Shown here piece by piece: positions 12,411 through 25,400 of a stretch of DNA of 64,000 bases. The notes under the pieces were generated by a model. That model saw only the letters and a list, made by a program, of their open reading frames with translations, had not been told where the DNA came from and did no database searches. Origin of the DNA: Varroa destructor (taxonomy: Eukaryota; Arthropoda; Arachnida; Mesostigmata; Varroidae); the NCBI RefSeq assembly GCF_002443255.2, contig NW_019211457.1:401303-465302 (forward strand). The letters run 5' to 3'. The translations under genes and the position numbers were made by a program. The first letter of the stretch is position 1, and each line of letters begins with the position of its first letter.

Positions 12411-15400
12411 TCCGTCAGTGGTGCCGAGTTCCTTGTTAGTTTTGATTTACTCATATGATCTGCCTGTGTACTCTTTTATTTTGGCAGATACGGCTTATAT
12501 TGAACTCTAAAGCCATTGTAGCGGATCTGAAAACCGAAGCAAAGCTATTAATATATATATTTAATGTAGTGCCTGGCTAATATGTTGTGGCATCTGTGCT
12601 GGCTAGGAAGCGAATCTGTACTCATAGATATAGGCTCTTTAGCCTTGTCTCATTCAACAACTATAAAAAATACCTATCGCAGTAAAGTTGTGGTAACTTG
12701 ATTTTCTTTTAAATACAAAAAGATCATCTCTGCCAACGTAACAGTAGGACCGCATTAGGAAAATCGTGAGGTCTCGACGCGTAACGTGATTGGAAAGTTA
12801 TGGGTCCTCCTCTGCAAAATGGACGAAATCTATTGAGTGTATTGCTATAGACATATTTGGCTGAAGGTTTTCGCTCAAGTTGCTGTGAATCAAAACACAA
12901 GTCGGACTTCACAAAACAGTAATATATATTTTATGATTCAGTTGCATGCCTTTTGGTCATGAAGGCAACTTTGTATGTTCAGTATTTTGACGCGCTCTGT
13001 TTTCTAATGTTCGCCATCTATGTATATAAACAGTCATCTCATGAGCTTGCTTCATTTCTAAACGTTTAATAGGGAATTGACAATACCAATATATCTATCC
13101 ATTAACCTATGTACAGCTACTGATGTATATACACGGAGCTGAATCCCATATATTAAATTTGAGGGATCAATGGACAACTTCTATTTTCAAGTAATTTATC
13201 CGAGTCATCGTTTACATATCTGCCACTAAACCGTAACATTTACTGCTATTTAAAAGTAATATCTATGATATATAGTATTTTTCAGCGGAAAAAAATGTAA
13301 ATAGACTTAAACATTGTATTATGCAGCTTGATGATTCAAGCGTTCTTTGAACAGCGGTCCTTTCGTATACGTGTAACGATTAAGTGTGATTTGCACGAAG
13401 GCAAAGTACGTGTACGACGTTGAGGAACGACAATTTTGCATGGGTAAATATTTGATTTATGGGGCCTGAATATCAGAGCGTCCTTAGGTGGCATATCCAA
13501 TATGTGAAAACTCAATGATAATCTAATTCTTCGAATAGATGCTACCTGGAACAACAAGCTGACTGTTTGACGAAGACGTTCCGCATAAGTAGCAAGTATA
13601 TTTGACAATTTGGAATAAAAAGTAGTCGGCATTATTTTTTATTAACATGATTTACTAAGCTTGAAAAATATGCACAAAGATTAACTTTCTGAGGCAGAAG
13701 AAATATATCGACTTGAATTTTAACTACGCTAATGGTTCTCAAGTCCCATTCAGTATTAATTCTTATAAAATATTATTGCCTTCAGCACTTCATTGTAAAT
13801 ACCACTTAACACCAAACACCCTGGAATTCACTGTGAATAAAGACATCGATCGTTTGATTGTGGCTTAGGAATTTTTTTCCGCAGAACAGTTCGTAGTTAG
13901 GTAGTATCATTACAGAAAAGTACGGAGGAGTGCCAGTGAATCGCAGTTAAAAAGAACCTAGAATCTCTGATCTAGCATCTCCTTTTTAGGGATGTCTAGC
14001 TTCATAGAAGACCTGTGAAGTTCATTAAACGTTCTGGTCTGTGTATCACTTCGAGAGCGATCCTCGAGTAAAGAACAAAAAAGATATCTATCATAGCTAT
14101 GACACCTGGAGTTTTTGTCTCTACGGAATACACTGTTCATCCTTATTACTGATCAAATTGGCATTTACTCCAATGCATTCTTTATCTTAATAGCTCCGTC
14201 GGCCTGCTCGAGTTTGCTAGAAACTCCAAAGTTTACCATGTAACTTTCAGTATTGAAGGACCACTGCAGTATCCAGGTTTTAACAGGTGCCTTCTTTCGC
14301 TTTTAACAAGCCTTAAACTCAATACAAGAACCCTCGGTTATTGTAAATGTTTTTGTTTCGTTTTCAATATAATCGTATCATATTGTTGTCAACGCAAAGA
14401 ACGTACTTATTTCTAATTGGAGATTCTCTATGCGCATATCAGTCACGGGAGCTTAAGCATCATAACATATGCAGTGTACTTAATACTTCTACGCGCGAAG
14501 AATTACCGTGCGGCAGTAGCCGCGTAACGCAACCAAGTATACTATATTGTAAGGTAACTTATAATGTATGAACAACTGTTACCACGTTATCGGGTCTCTT
14601 ATTAAACAAGATAAATGCGGACTAATTGTAGTTATAAAGTATATTACTGTCTATGTGCAGGATGTCGACGGCGACGAAGAGCACCAACGGTAACACAACG
14701 TCTCTCGTCTCTGAACAAACCGACTAGAGACTGACCCGTGTAGAAACCAGCTGAAAGGTGTGGGGACGAAGAGTGAGCGTCGCTATATGAGAGGAGAGGG
14801 GCAAAAAACCATAGAGCGACCGTAAAAGAAGACTGACGAAAATAGCACAAAGTGTAGAGGATCGAATGTTTTATTAAAACTAATTGTATATAGGCAAGAA
14901 ATCATTTTTCGCTATAAGAAATAATAAAATAAGCATTATACGAGTTTTACACGGATTCCGTTCATTTACGATGCGTTTTCGTTTAATTAATGGTACGAGC
15001 ATAGTAGCGTTTGGACGCGAGTGTGGTCTAGAACTCATTAAATTGTTGTCGACTTGATGGCTGTTTAGAAACCTCTTCGTTCCTTTCGTTGTTCCTTTCG
15101 ATTTTCCTCTGTACTGTAATAAAAAAAAAGCCTTAGTATTCGAGGACGTCAGAAGATGAGCTTTATTTAATAATGATACGAACGAAGATAAACAATTACT
15201 GTTCACTAGCCTAGATTATACTAGCCATCCTGTATACTACTAGCAATAATATATAAACACAGACAAACGTCACATTACAGCCCTGCTTACAGCTCAGTCA
15301 AGCTTTCCCATGTTATTATATTGAAATGGTGTGCGATTTCATAGAATTATAAATATATATATATATCGATGTGTAGGATCGGCTGTAAGTACTTTGGAGG

Positions 15401-18400
15401 CGCTAATAAACAGAAAAGCATCGAAGTCTTCAATATATCACAATCTGTTTGTTTGCAACTACCTGTTTCAAAACACAGAACTATATACAACTTTGTTAAA
15501 CATAGGTCTGGGTATTGAAGATGCTAGTCAAGTTTTCCAAGCTAACGGATGATAGAAATTCGATGTTTCACAATTTCTAACACATTTATAAGTAACAATA
15601 TCTGAAACTATAAATTTTGTTTTTGTTACATTTACATCTCCTAGACGCTAGATGAATCGCTATTTCTGTACTATTTACCATTTAGAAAAAGGGATCGTAT
15701 TGTAATTATACTATGTTTGTGTACGGACCCTGCTCGTAGACGTTATCATGTTGCTCAATAGCTTCATTAAGTTCTTGCAGAAGGTTAACGACTTCGTTTA
15801 ACATGACAGCTTTGCGAAACTTTTTGAACGCTACCCAGACCAACATGTGTTTGGCTAACATCCTTCTAGCTAATCGCTCCCTATACGTCTACAACGAGAG
15901 ACCTTTCTAGGGAACAAAAAAGATTATTTCCACCGTCTAAGGTAAAAGCGGAGCAACACAATTTCGCAGCTACAAATCCAAGTGCGCGCATCTCACTGTA
16001 ATGATGGGGAAATTCAGAACAAAATGGCGAGGCACTCCAGCTATTTTTGCTTCAGCGACAATTATTATTTTATCACCTATATGGACGGACACCAACTCGA
16101 GACCTTATTCAAGTACAGTCCCTTTCGTTTCGCCGTATCGGCGAGAAGGATAAGCCATGGAGCCAAGGAGCTCGGAGGCTTTCATTCTGTCATCACGAAT
16201 CTCCTGAGTAAACCTCATTCGCTAACGTATCATATCAGGAGTGTCTGTCGTAGTAGACTAACGATATGAATTAAACCATGCAGGCTGAATACATCACGAT
16301 CAGGCAGGAGGAGTAAGTTTGGCTATGACGGTCTGAATGGGTCCCGGCAGTTTACCTCGTTGTTCGAAATGCGCGGGATTTACCAGCACTGATAGGTGCC
16401 GACCAATAGAACATCGTCAAATGACTGCCGAGTACTAGTGACTTGTTCATTCGGGTCGGTTGTGTCCCATCCTCCGAGGGCTATCCCGATGGACAACAAT
16501 GTCTCGTAGAATCATGTGTTTCAGTGTGTTGATATTTACAAGAAATGTTTCCCGTCATGTTTTTTCGCATCCACTAGTTGACTTTCGTACCATTGATCGA
16601 GGTTCCGGTTTGTTAGAGCCTTTCGAGCCCGATTCGTTATCTGTGTACAGCTTTTATTAACGCTTTCGAGTCCTAAATAATCCTCAATCCATTTGAAATG
16701 CCGATTCAATAAGCCGATCATAGGCGCGTTTTTGCCAGTTATCCTAGAATGTCAAACATTAGTAGGAAAACTTTTAATTATTAGGAATGTTACTACCTAT
16801 TACATTGCTTCCCTGTAGCACTTGTCAAAGAAATTTAGTCGGCCATTATGACTGTGAAGTCATAATTATTGTTTTTGATTTGAGAACTTCGTGTGATCTT
16901 CGAGTAACTTCGTAGTGAAACTGATTTTTATTAAATACCTTTTTGAAAACCTAAAATCTGTTCAGGTAGCTTGGCAGGATATCAGTACGAGCTTAAGTTA
17001 GTCGCGTCAATAAACGACTACATATCTTCTACTTGTACTGATTAATCGCTCGAACTTTTACTGACCTCAAACTTTTAAGATAGTGCTGTAAGTATTTGAA
17101 AGTATCTTGGGCTATAATTCAGTATTTGTACTTAGCATGTTAATGGTTGTGTCAGTTTCGAAATTTTCTGAGTTTTTTTTTTTTTTTAATAACATTTTTA
17201 TGTCTATGTTCGACTTGTGGTTCGGAGACGGCATCACATTACTAGCCAAGGTTTGTTACGCTTAACTAATAATATCAACTATTTCTATATATATTTTTTT
17301 TATACCATAAATTTTTCAGATGATGTATCGTTACGGGGCTTCAGTGCAGCAGCACTCACGAAGTCTAACGGCATCATACGAACATTTTTGCGGAGTATAC
17401 TAATAATAGGGTGCCTGTTACCCGCCCAGCAAAGTTCTGTCTCGAAAATGAATGGCGGCTTTTCTGTGAGCTTTTAGGAGAACAAAAGAATGAGTGTCTC
17501 TTAAACTTTAATATAGCCCCACAAGTTGAACTTCACTATGAAGCATTAATCGAAATGTGCTCGGGTGTTTGAAACGATGCCTGAATCAATTTCGAAAAAC
17601 CTATTTAGGAAAAAGACATGAGACATTAAGGTGCGAAGAATAGGCGACAGTAACTTAATCTACATCGAAGTCATTATATTCAGTATGCAAAGTAACTTAA
17701 ATAAATTCTCCAACAGACGATTTATCAGCTACGACGTTAAGTTACCGTTTGTTCATTCGAATTGACTGTATTTTTACTAACCGAGTAAAACAGGTTGGTA
17801 TCGAGCACCAGGCCGCCCATGTGATCCTAAGGCCACTTAACAGCGTTACTATCGAGACCTCCCTGTTTGAGCAAATTGTTACCGAACAGCCTGCCAGATG
17901 CACATAGAGGGGTTCTCGGAACCGTTGGTTTTTATGCACAGATCCAGATTCAATAGCCTCAAATCTGTTGATGTTATAGATAAACCTAGGAAAATAGAAT
18001 AATATCGAAAGTCAAGACACAAACAATAATCATAGGTCACTTGAGAGGCCGCTTAAGAAAAAAACAGCGAAACGTGAATACTATGATAAAATAAACCAAA
18101 TATTTCTAATCAAAAAATTCATCTTCACATTTATAATTCAAAAATATAGAGGTCTACTTAGAGACAAGTCATTAAGAACTTGTGCTTAATATGGCTTTTA
18201 AGTTTTAACTTACCAGTTAATTATACCTTAGTCTAAATAAATTTTTTTCCGACATCCTATAAAGCAAAATACTTCTTGTTCGAGCTAATATTTGATGGAT
18301 AGGAGAAGACCAAGTTAAATTTAAATAAGAAAATTACAGATTTTCTTAAAATATTGTTTAATCACATTTGTCCTGTAGTATATTTCACTGGGTGTGCCCC

Positions 18401-21400
18401 GTCAAAATTCAGCTGTTTAAGTTACCGTTCTATGTATGTAGTGTAACATCATCTATACGACAAATATTGTTACATATGCTCAATGTCCTGCATATTGGAA
18501 GCTATAGAACGCAGAAGGAACGATTCGCTGCGTGTTTACAGCTTCGCTTAGAGACTACTCATGTATCTACTTTCCTAGTTCGCCCCTTTTGGATAGTCCG
18601 AATCCAAGATGTCCACTTGAGCGCAGCTCATAACACAAAACGCTTTTTCCCGAGCGGCTTCCATAGATCTGGATCTAATAACCTTACGCTTTACAGAATC
18701 TGCATGGTGCATTTATTGGGGCATCCTCTTTGAAGCGGGCTTCTGTACCCAGTTGCTATTAATTCTTCTTTAGAACTGGAGACCTTTATTCATGACACTT
18801 CGTTTTTGACAGAATTGAGAGTCGTCTTCCTGGATGCAGGGCTATATCGATCTATTTGTTTCATTGAGGCTAGCCTGGTGTTTGCCTTCGAACACACAAG
18901 GTACGAGTGGGTCAGCCTTATCGCACAATGGGCAGCACGAGAAGCATTTTATGGGGAATATTGATCGGTCGGAATCATTATATCCTTTGTAGCTTCTGAG
19001 AAACAGACTAAAAGCGTCGTCTTCTACACATCTGCGATACAACCAATCTCGTCACATCGGATCCTGTTGGTTACTCGTAAAAACAATGCATACTTATGAC
19101 AATCCGAAATAATTAAGTGAATAAACATATAATATATCAACAAAAACTGATTTATTCAAAATTTTTTCCTCCTTCTGACGCCTCGAGTAGAGTAAGTTAC
19201 ACGCTGACAAATTTACACGCTTACAAAATAGCTTATGGTCTATTGAATAGGTATCTAGCTCTCTGATTCTTCTGTTTTAGCGCTTTTTCATCGTGAGAAT
19301 TAACAGTACTTCGTGTAGGTGTAAATCCTTCTAAAGACGGTGTTTACATAGAAGGTAGCTGAAAATCAGCTTGAAATCGCAGAAATGTAGTTATCACCTG
19401 TAGAGTATTTCGAGAAGTGATTGTTTTAACCGATTTTAATTTATACGCAAAAAATAGACATGAAAGGTTTAATGCCCACAAACAATTAGCTCACAAACAG
19501 CGGATGACTTAGAGCTATGTTATTACTAAGGAATTGTGACAACTGGATTACCGATTGAGAATAGGTCATAAGCATTCGATGAAACACAACTCTTAGCGCT
19601 AAGGGGTTCCTGTTCCTGAATCGTCACTTGACTGAATCACACAAACGGAAAGATTCTCCAGTCTGAAGGCTGCTAACGAAGATGAACGACTAATAAATCT
19701 TAAAGCCTACAAATATTGAAGATCGACGGGGGTTGTGGAAAACTATGTCTACAAAGAAATATGAATGTTACACCTTATCGTTTTTTTGCGACAGTACTAT
19801 ATATGCCCCGGCTTGCCCGTTCGAAGATGAGCTTTTTGGGATTCTGGATACTTTTTTTTATATTCTAGGTGCAAAGGTAGATTCTTAAATTTCGCCGATA
19901 TTATATATATACACCGTTGGTCTATATGAAGGCTTGTGATGACTAATTTGGCACCGAATTCCTTTGCAAAGTGAGTTCTGTTGCAGACCTCTTCATCGTA
20001 ATTCGGTTGACGCGTGTAAAAAGAAAACGCTGACACATATTATCGGAAAGTGGGTCAAACGATTAAAGTAAAAGAAACCCTCATAGTAAAGTACTTGATT
20101 GAACAATACGAGGCACCAGTGTACCCTGAAAAAGTCTCTCTCTAATGGCTTCAACGATTCCCGTTCGTTATAAATATGGTTATACTATGAATTCGTGAGT
20201 TGCATAGTAGTAAGTGACTAGCTAATGAAAGTGGATTAATTTTCGATAGAAAAACATAACATTTATACGAGCCGCCATTAAGCGTCGGCTATTAGAAACT
20301 CTCTGTAAATGCTGTTTCTTTTTTTCGAACCATAACAAGTAATGTTAATTGTTAACTTGAGCGAGAAATCAAAGTTCATTCAAGTTACAAGACGGGGAAA
20401 TTGTTGTGATGAATTACACACTCTGTTGTCGTGTATTTTATGTGCAAAGAACCACCCTCGGATCTGTGCTTTCCATGTTACGCTCACGAATCATGCAGCT
20501 AAATACAAACGAGGATCGCGGAGTTGAACGCTACTAACAAAGTATTAATTAATGAATATATTTATTGGACGCATTTATTTGTATTTGTAAGAATATGCCC
20601 CATGAGCGGCAAACTATATTCATAAATATAAAGAGTTATTTTTTGAGACTGGAAAGCCTCAGTTAACCCTTTTCATTGTTTGCAGTCATCCTGTAATAAA
20701 CAAGAAGGACCAATTTAGCCAAGCATCAATTTAGCGTCCTAGTCGGTTGCGCTAAGGCCTTCAGTTTAGTATTGTATAGCAGAAATTTCTGCAAAATTAA
20801 TTTTTCCATCTGCCAAAAAATTAACAGTCGGAAGAAGTTTACTTCATATACACAGTGTACGTGAGGGAGCAGTTGTAACTTATATACTTATTAAGATTCC
20901 GGATACTTCGTGGTGCAGTAAAAATTCGAGGCCTGTCGTGGACAAACATAACTTTGTGGACGAAGCGTCTAGCAGTTTCAAGTGGTAACATTTAACTAAC
21001 GACACAGTAATAGCACCGAACGTAACAGGCCGAAACTACTATTAAAATACTACTTGAATAACGTAGAGTTATTACCAAGGGGTGTTGTATTATGCTCCGT
21101 CGAAGCAGCCCCATCTGTGATGATGCCGAAGAAAATCATTTACGCATTACTTAACTGCCAACGGCCCGTCCGTTATGTCGAGGATGAAGTAGAGTGAGGT
21201 TCAAAATAAAATAACAGTTAACAAACTTCCTGGTTGTGTCTTGTCGAGTAATTGGCCCTTAAGCCTTTCCTGCTCTCAGCTTAGACCCGCTCATTTTTTT
21301 GCGTTATTAATTAATGCCTATATTTAATATAGCTTGGCCATGTTGAGCACCTATTCAAATATTGAATATTGACATATATGACCCATTTCGAATAACTGTC

Positions 21401-21856
21401 ATTGGTTCATTGTAACGGAACCACGGCTTACGAGCAAGGGTTTGTACTATGCATACTCTTTAGCTCTCCAACTACAGATCATTTAATTCCATGCCAAATA
21501 GGCTCGTTTGGGTAAGGCTAAACTTTGAACTGCGATAGAATGATATATTTAGTATGAAACACGCAAGGTCATAATATAAAAATGCATATGTTATCAGTTA
21601 TTAAGCTTATATCCCACAACGTGGGTTATTTCATTAAAAAAGAAAAAAAAACAATAGTAATATTAAAGCACAGCATTAACGAGGCAGACCGGGCACAACC
21701 TAGGCACATGATGGTAGATAAGGACAGCGACACAGAAGAAAATTATCATATACACCTCCTTGCCGTGGGATGTATAAGATAATTGATATCTCTCGTGCTC
21801 GATTCCGAAGATTTGACCATGTGAAAACGAAGGAAAAAATTATCTGTTTCTGACAG
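12411..21856. other. Intergenic stretch, no supported gene
   Basis: AT-rich DNA between the 3' ends of the receptor and the transporter. The longest frames (for example 121 codons at 18368-18733 plus) have no recognisable motif. Slightly GC-richer pieces at 15.95-16.6 kb give short protein-like frames on both strands, discussed in the findings. The transporter's 3' UTR should lie at the right end; no clear AATAAA was fixed for it. Confidence 0.45.
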
Positions 21857-22456
21857 TTAAACTTCAATCTCGCGCTGGTGCAATTTCTCAGCGAGTTCAT
21901 TTTGCTCACAGAGGCGACCGTCTTGTTGATCGTCCCGAACTGAACATTGGGCGTAGACTCGTTTGTGTATGCTGGCTATAGCATACATCGTCCAGCATGC
22001 TACGATCATCGTGCACGCGGCCGATAGAACAGCGTACATAAGCACATCCGGATGAGCCTCGATGTACAATCCGACGAAAAGTGGGGGAGCCAGGGCACCG
22101 AAGGTCACCATTGTCATGATTATCGACATGTAGTCATGGGACAGAGCGACTTGTTCTAACAGCCACGCTGTCGCTGAGCCAAACATCGGGGAAAGGCATG
22201 CTCCCAGTGTAAACGAGCAAGTCCATAGAACACGCTCGTCACGGTCGATGAAGGTGAGGACTGTGACCGATCCCAGGATGCCGGCTTGGGCTATGTTCAT
22301 CATGTGCATTGGCGATAGTTTTATCGAAAGGGGTACAGCAAGCATGCGACCGAACGTGAAGCCGACGTAAAACAACGAGACGATACGAGCTCCAGCTGAT
22401 CGTGACAATGAATAGTGATGAACTGCGTACGCAGGGAGAAACTTTCCAACGACTAC
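21857..22456 (-). CDS. MFS transporter exon 7, helices 7-12 and stop
   Basis: Acceptor TTTTTACTGACAG|. It encodes the rest of helix 7, five more helices and a charged tail, ending in TAA. The segment YVGFTFGRMLAVPLSIKLSP fits the G-R-x-x-A pattern of MFS helix 8. It is 199 residues in a single exon. Confidence 0.92.
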   Translation of the reverse strand, partial: VVVGKFLPAYAVHHYSLSRSAGARIVSLFYVGFTFGRMLAVPLSIKLSPMHMMNIAQAGILGSVTVLTFIDRDERVLWTCSFTLGACLSPMFGSATAWLLEQVALSHDYMSIIMTMVTFGALAPPLFVGLYIEAHPDVLMYAVLSAACTMIVACWTMYAIASIHKRVYAQCSVRDDQQDGRLCEQNELAEKLHQREIEV

Positions 22457-25400
22457 CTGTCAGTAAAAATGTTGTCAGTGGAAACACGAGTGATTATAAT
22501 AGAATAACAGGGACTATTCTAATTATAATTAGAATCGTTTGAAATGTACTAACACAAGTTTCAGTGTTGCTTGTTATTTTGTTTGAGATTTTAGGTCATT
22601 CACTATTGTTAATATGTATGCTGGTTTCTGTATATATAACGTGGGGCAAAATTCACTTTATAGCTGGAGAGATTTTATTCTATATAGAATTAAAATGAGA
22701 TTCGATACGCGAATTGGTACAATAAGGGGTAGAGTTAGCTTCAGTTGGTGTCAAATGAAACTTTCCAATTACCAGGTAACTTCCTTTTTAAATCGTCAGA
22801 AGGCGTTTAGACCATCCTGTATAGAAAGGAATAGAACACTTGATAGCGGTCACCGTAGATAGCGAATGTTTTTTTTTTTTTTAATTAATACTCCCCTACA
22901 TAATAGCAAGAGTAATCAAGTATTCGCACGAATTTACTGATCATACCTCGAGAGCGACGGCCACTAGTGTATAAATCCCGATAAAAGTCACCAAAGTCCA
23001 TTGGTAGCGCGGTGAGGCATTACGAACACCAACTTCTCCATCTTCAGCAGGCTTCTCTGGTGTAACATCTTTCGAGTCGATAAAATACGATACTATCATA
23101 AACAACGCGTTGAACAAAGCAAATATTCCTATGAAATACAACCGGAATTATTAGTTAGAGCATTAAGAAGGGTACTGGAAAAAACTTTTTAAGATAAGCG
23201 GTTGTATGATACGTAGGTATGAAAAAATTCGAATTGCCTATTACATCGGAACAGAATGAAACTTAATCCTTCGATTGAGCTGGCCTTAGATGCCCTTTTG
23301 CCTGTACCCGGGGGTCGGCACACGCTACCGACACGATGATCGCATAGCAGATCTCACGTTAACACCAAATCATATTACAGACCACCTATGACTGCTTACC
23401 AACACAATACTTACCAACGAGAGCATATGGAATATGCACCATGGATGTATGGACGCTTAAGACTCCCCCGGTATCGCTTTCTAGTAGAGGGCTAATCGTG
23501 CTAACAAAGTTGGCCTGGCTCTCGGAACCTGATACATTCAGTGGGAGGCTTGCGGTGGCATTTGTTAAGTCGATCTCACCTTCACTGAAATCAGCACTTC
23601 GTTTAATTGTTAAAATCGGAAGCAGCTTTCAGTTTTGAAAAAGTTGGGTGTTGGGTGTGAAAAAAGGCGCCACTAAAATTGCATGCTATTTTCCCGACCG
23701 CTTATCGCTTGCCTCCTGTTCAACTGTAACTTGTTAATTAGCCACTTCACCCTTTTTTGCAATCAAGCGATCGTGCAAATTGACTCATAGTTCCGCTTGT
23801 GGAGACACTCGATCGAACGAGTTTCATGGTCGGTGTCTCGTGTGGCAAACATGTACCAAAACCGTCATGAATTTGCCAAATTTGTGTTTAAGCCCCCAGC
23901 GCAGATGTCTATGTCTCGTCGTTGATGGATTGTTGCTACCGTTACGCGTAGATGTACAGACGCATTGTTAAAGATCTCTACGTAAGCGAGTGAGTCGTTC
24001 AATCTCGAAGGGAATAGAGCGAGTTGGTCATTTTCCTCGTTTTTACGGAAGAAATACTTGGTAAATGATAACAGAAAACAGAACCATACAAGTGCTACCG
24101 GTGTTCAAAGCCTATACTTTGAAGCCGACGCATCCTGTGGTGTGATCTGTGTGCGACGGCTTTCGGTAGAAACGGCATCGAAAAGAAAGGAATAGATCAG
24201 CAACGCTGATGAGCAACTGATGACGACGAATCAATGACAGGCAAAGATAGAATCAATTTAGTTCCTATTTAACAATTCCTGGTAGAACTACTCCACGCGT
24301 TTCGCTAGTTTAATTATGTCAGGCTGGATTACGTCTAAACAACCGGTATGAATCGTACCATTAGTCTATATATAGTACATATAACTTTATTAGCTGCATC
24401 AGATACGTCAGAACGTTCCCGTATTAATTACAGTCAGCGTATAATTTCGTTGATCAGACGTCTGGTGGTATACACACATAACTGACGGTATAACAAAAAA
24501 AAAATTATAGGACAAAATGTGTTAATGAGTCCGTGAAAGCTGAATCCGGACGAACGGTAAAGTACAATAGTATAACTTATGGTTATACCACTTAACATAC
24601 ACGTTAACGATTGTTGTATAATTTGCAGAAGTAGTAACTATTGAAGCGTTTGTGTTTATGACTGGTTTTCGGTAAGCGAGAAAAAACTCTTTTTTTTTTG
24701 ACGACTAACAACGTTTTGCGTCGCCAAGCTGCAAAACGTTGTTAGAGTGTGTTAATGCGAACATAGATATACTATGCAATGCCTTATTATGCAGCATATT
24801 GCGGGATTTGTTAAGGGGCTTTGGAAGCTTATTCTGCCAATCTAATTGCCAATAATTACATCGTACAAGTTCAAATAGAACAGAATATAACATAGGTAGC
24901 TTTTGTCATGTAAATAACAGAACTATTTTCATTTTTTTTTTATAAACAATAACATTTATGAAGATATTATCGTGAAACGAAACTTTATTGACGGAGGGTC
25001 TTATCGCAAGTGACTCTGGGTTAACTTCGCGGCTTATCGCAAATGTCGTGTAGCAATAGGCTGTAAATTTGTCGAAATACAACAATATGCTTTGCGATCT
25101 CTTAGTACGCTTCACGAAAGATGGATTGGATATCTTAGCTCTGTTGTTTATCTTCTATATATAATTATATATAGATAATATATACAATCTATTTAACAGC
25201 AAGTTTAAATAATAAAATATACTCTGATTCGGGACAAAAGAAGTTTAAATCATTGACTTGCTCCGACGGAACGAGGCTTAATATACAACTGTTATAAATC
25301 AATAATAAATTACCCAATGAAACCTTAATTAAACGTATTCATTGATATCGAAAGGTAATATATCGACAAACAGGCTTAATCTCATCAGAGAGATTCGCCA

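Noticed and set aside
18368..18733. 121-codon plus-strand open frame.
   Set aside because: No recognisable motif and no neighbouring exons; the length is reachable by chance in 64 kb with alternative starts.
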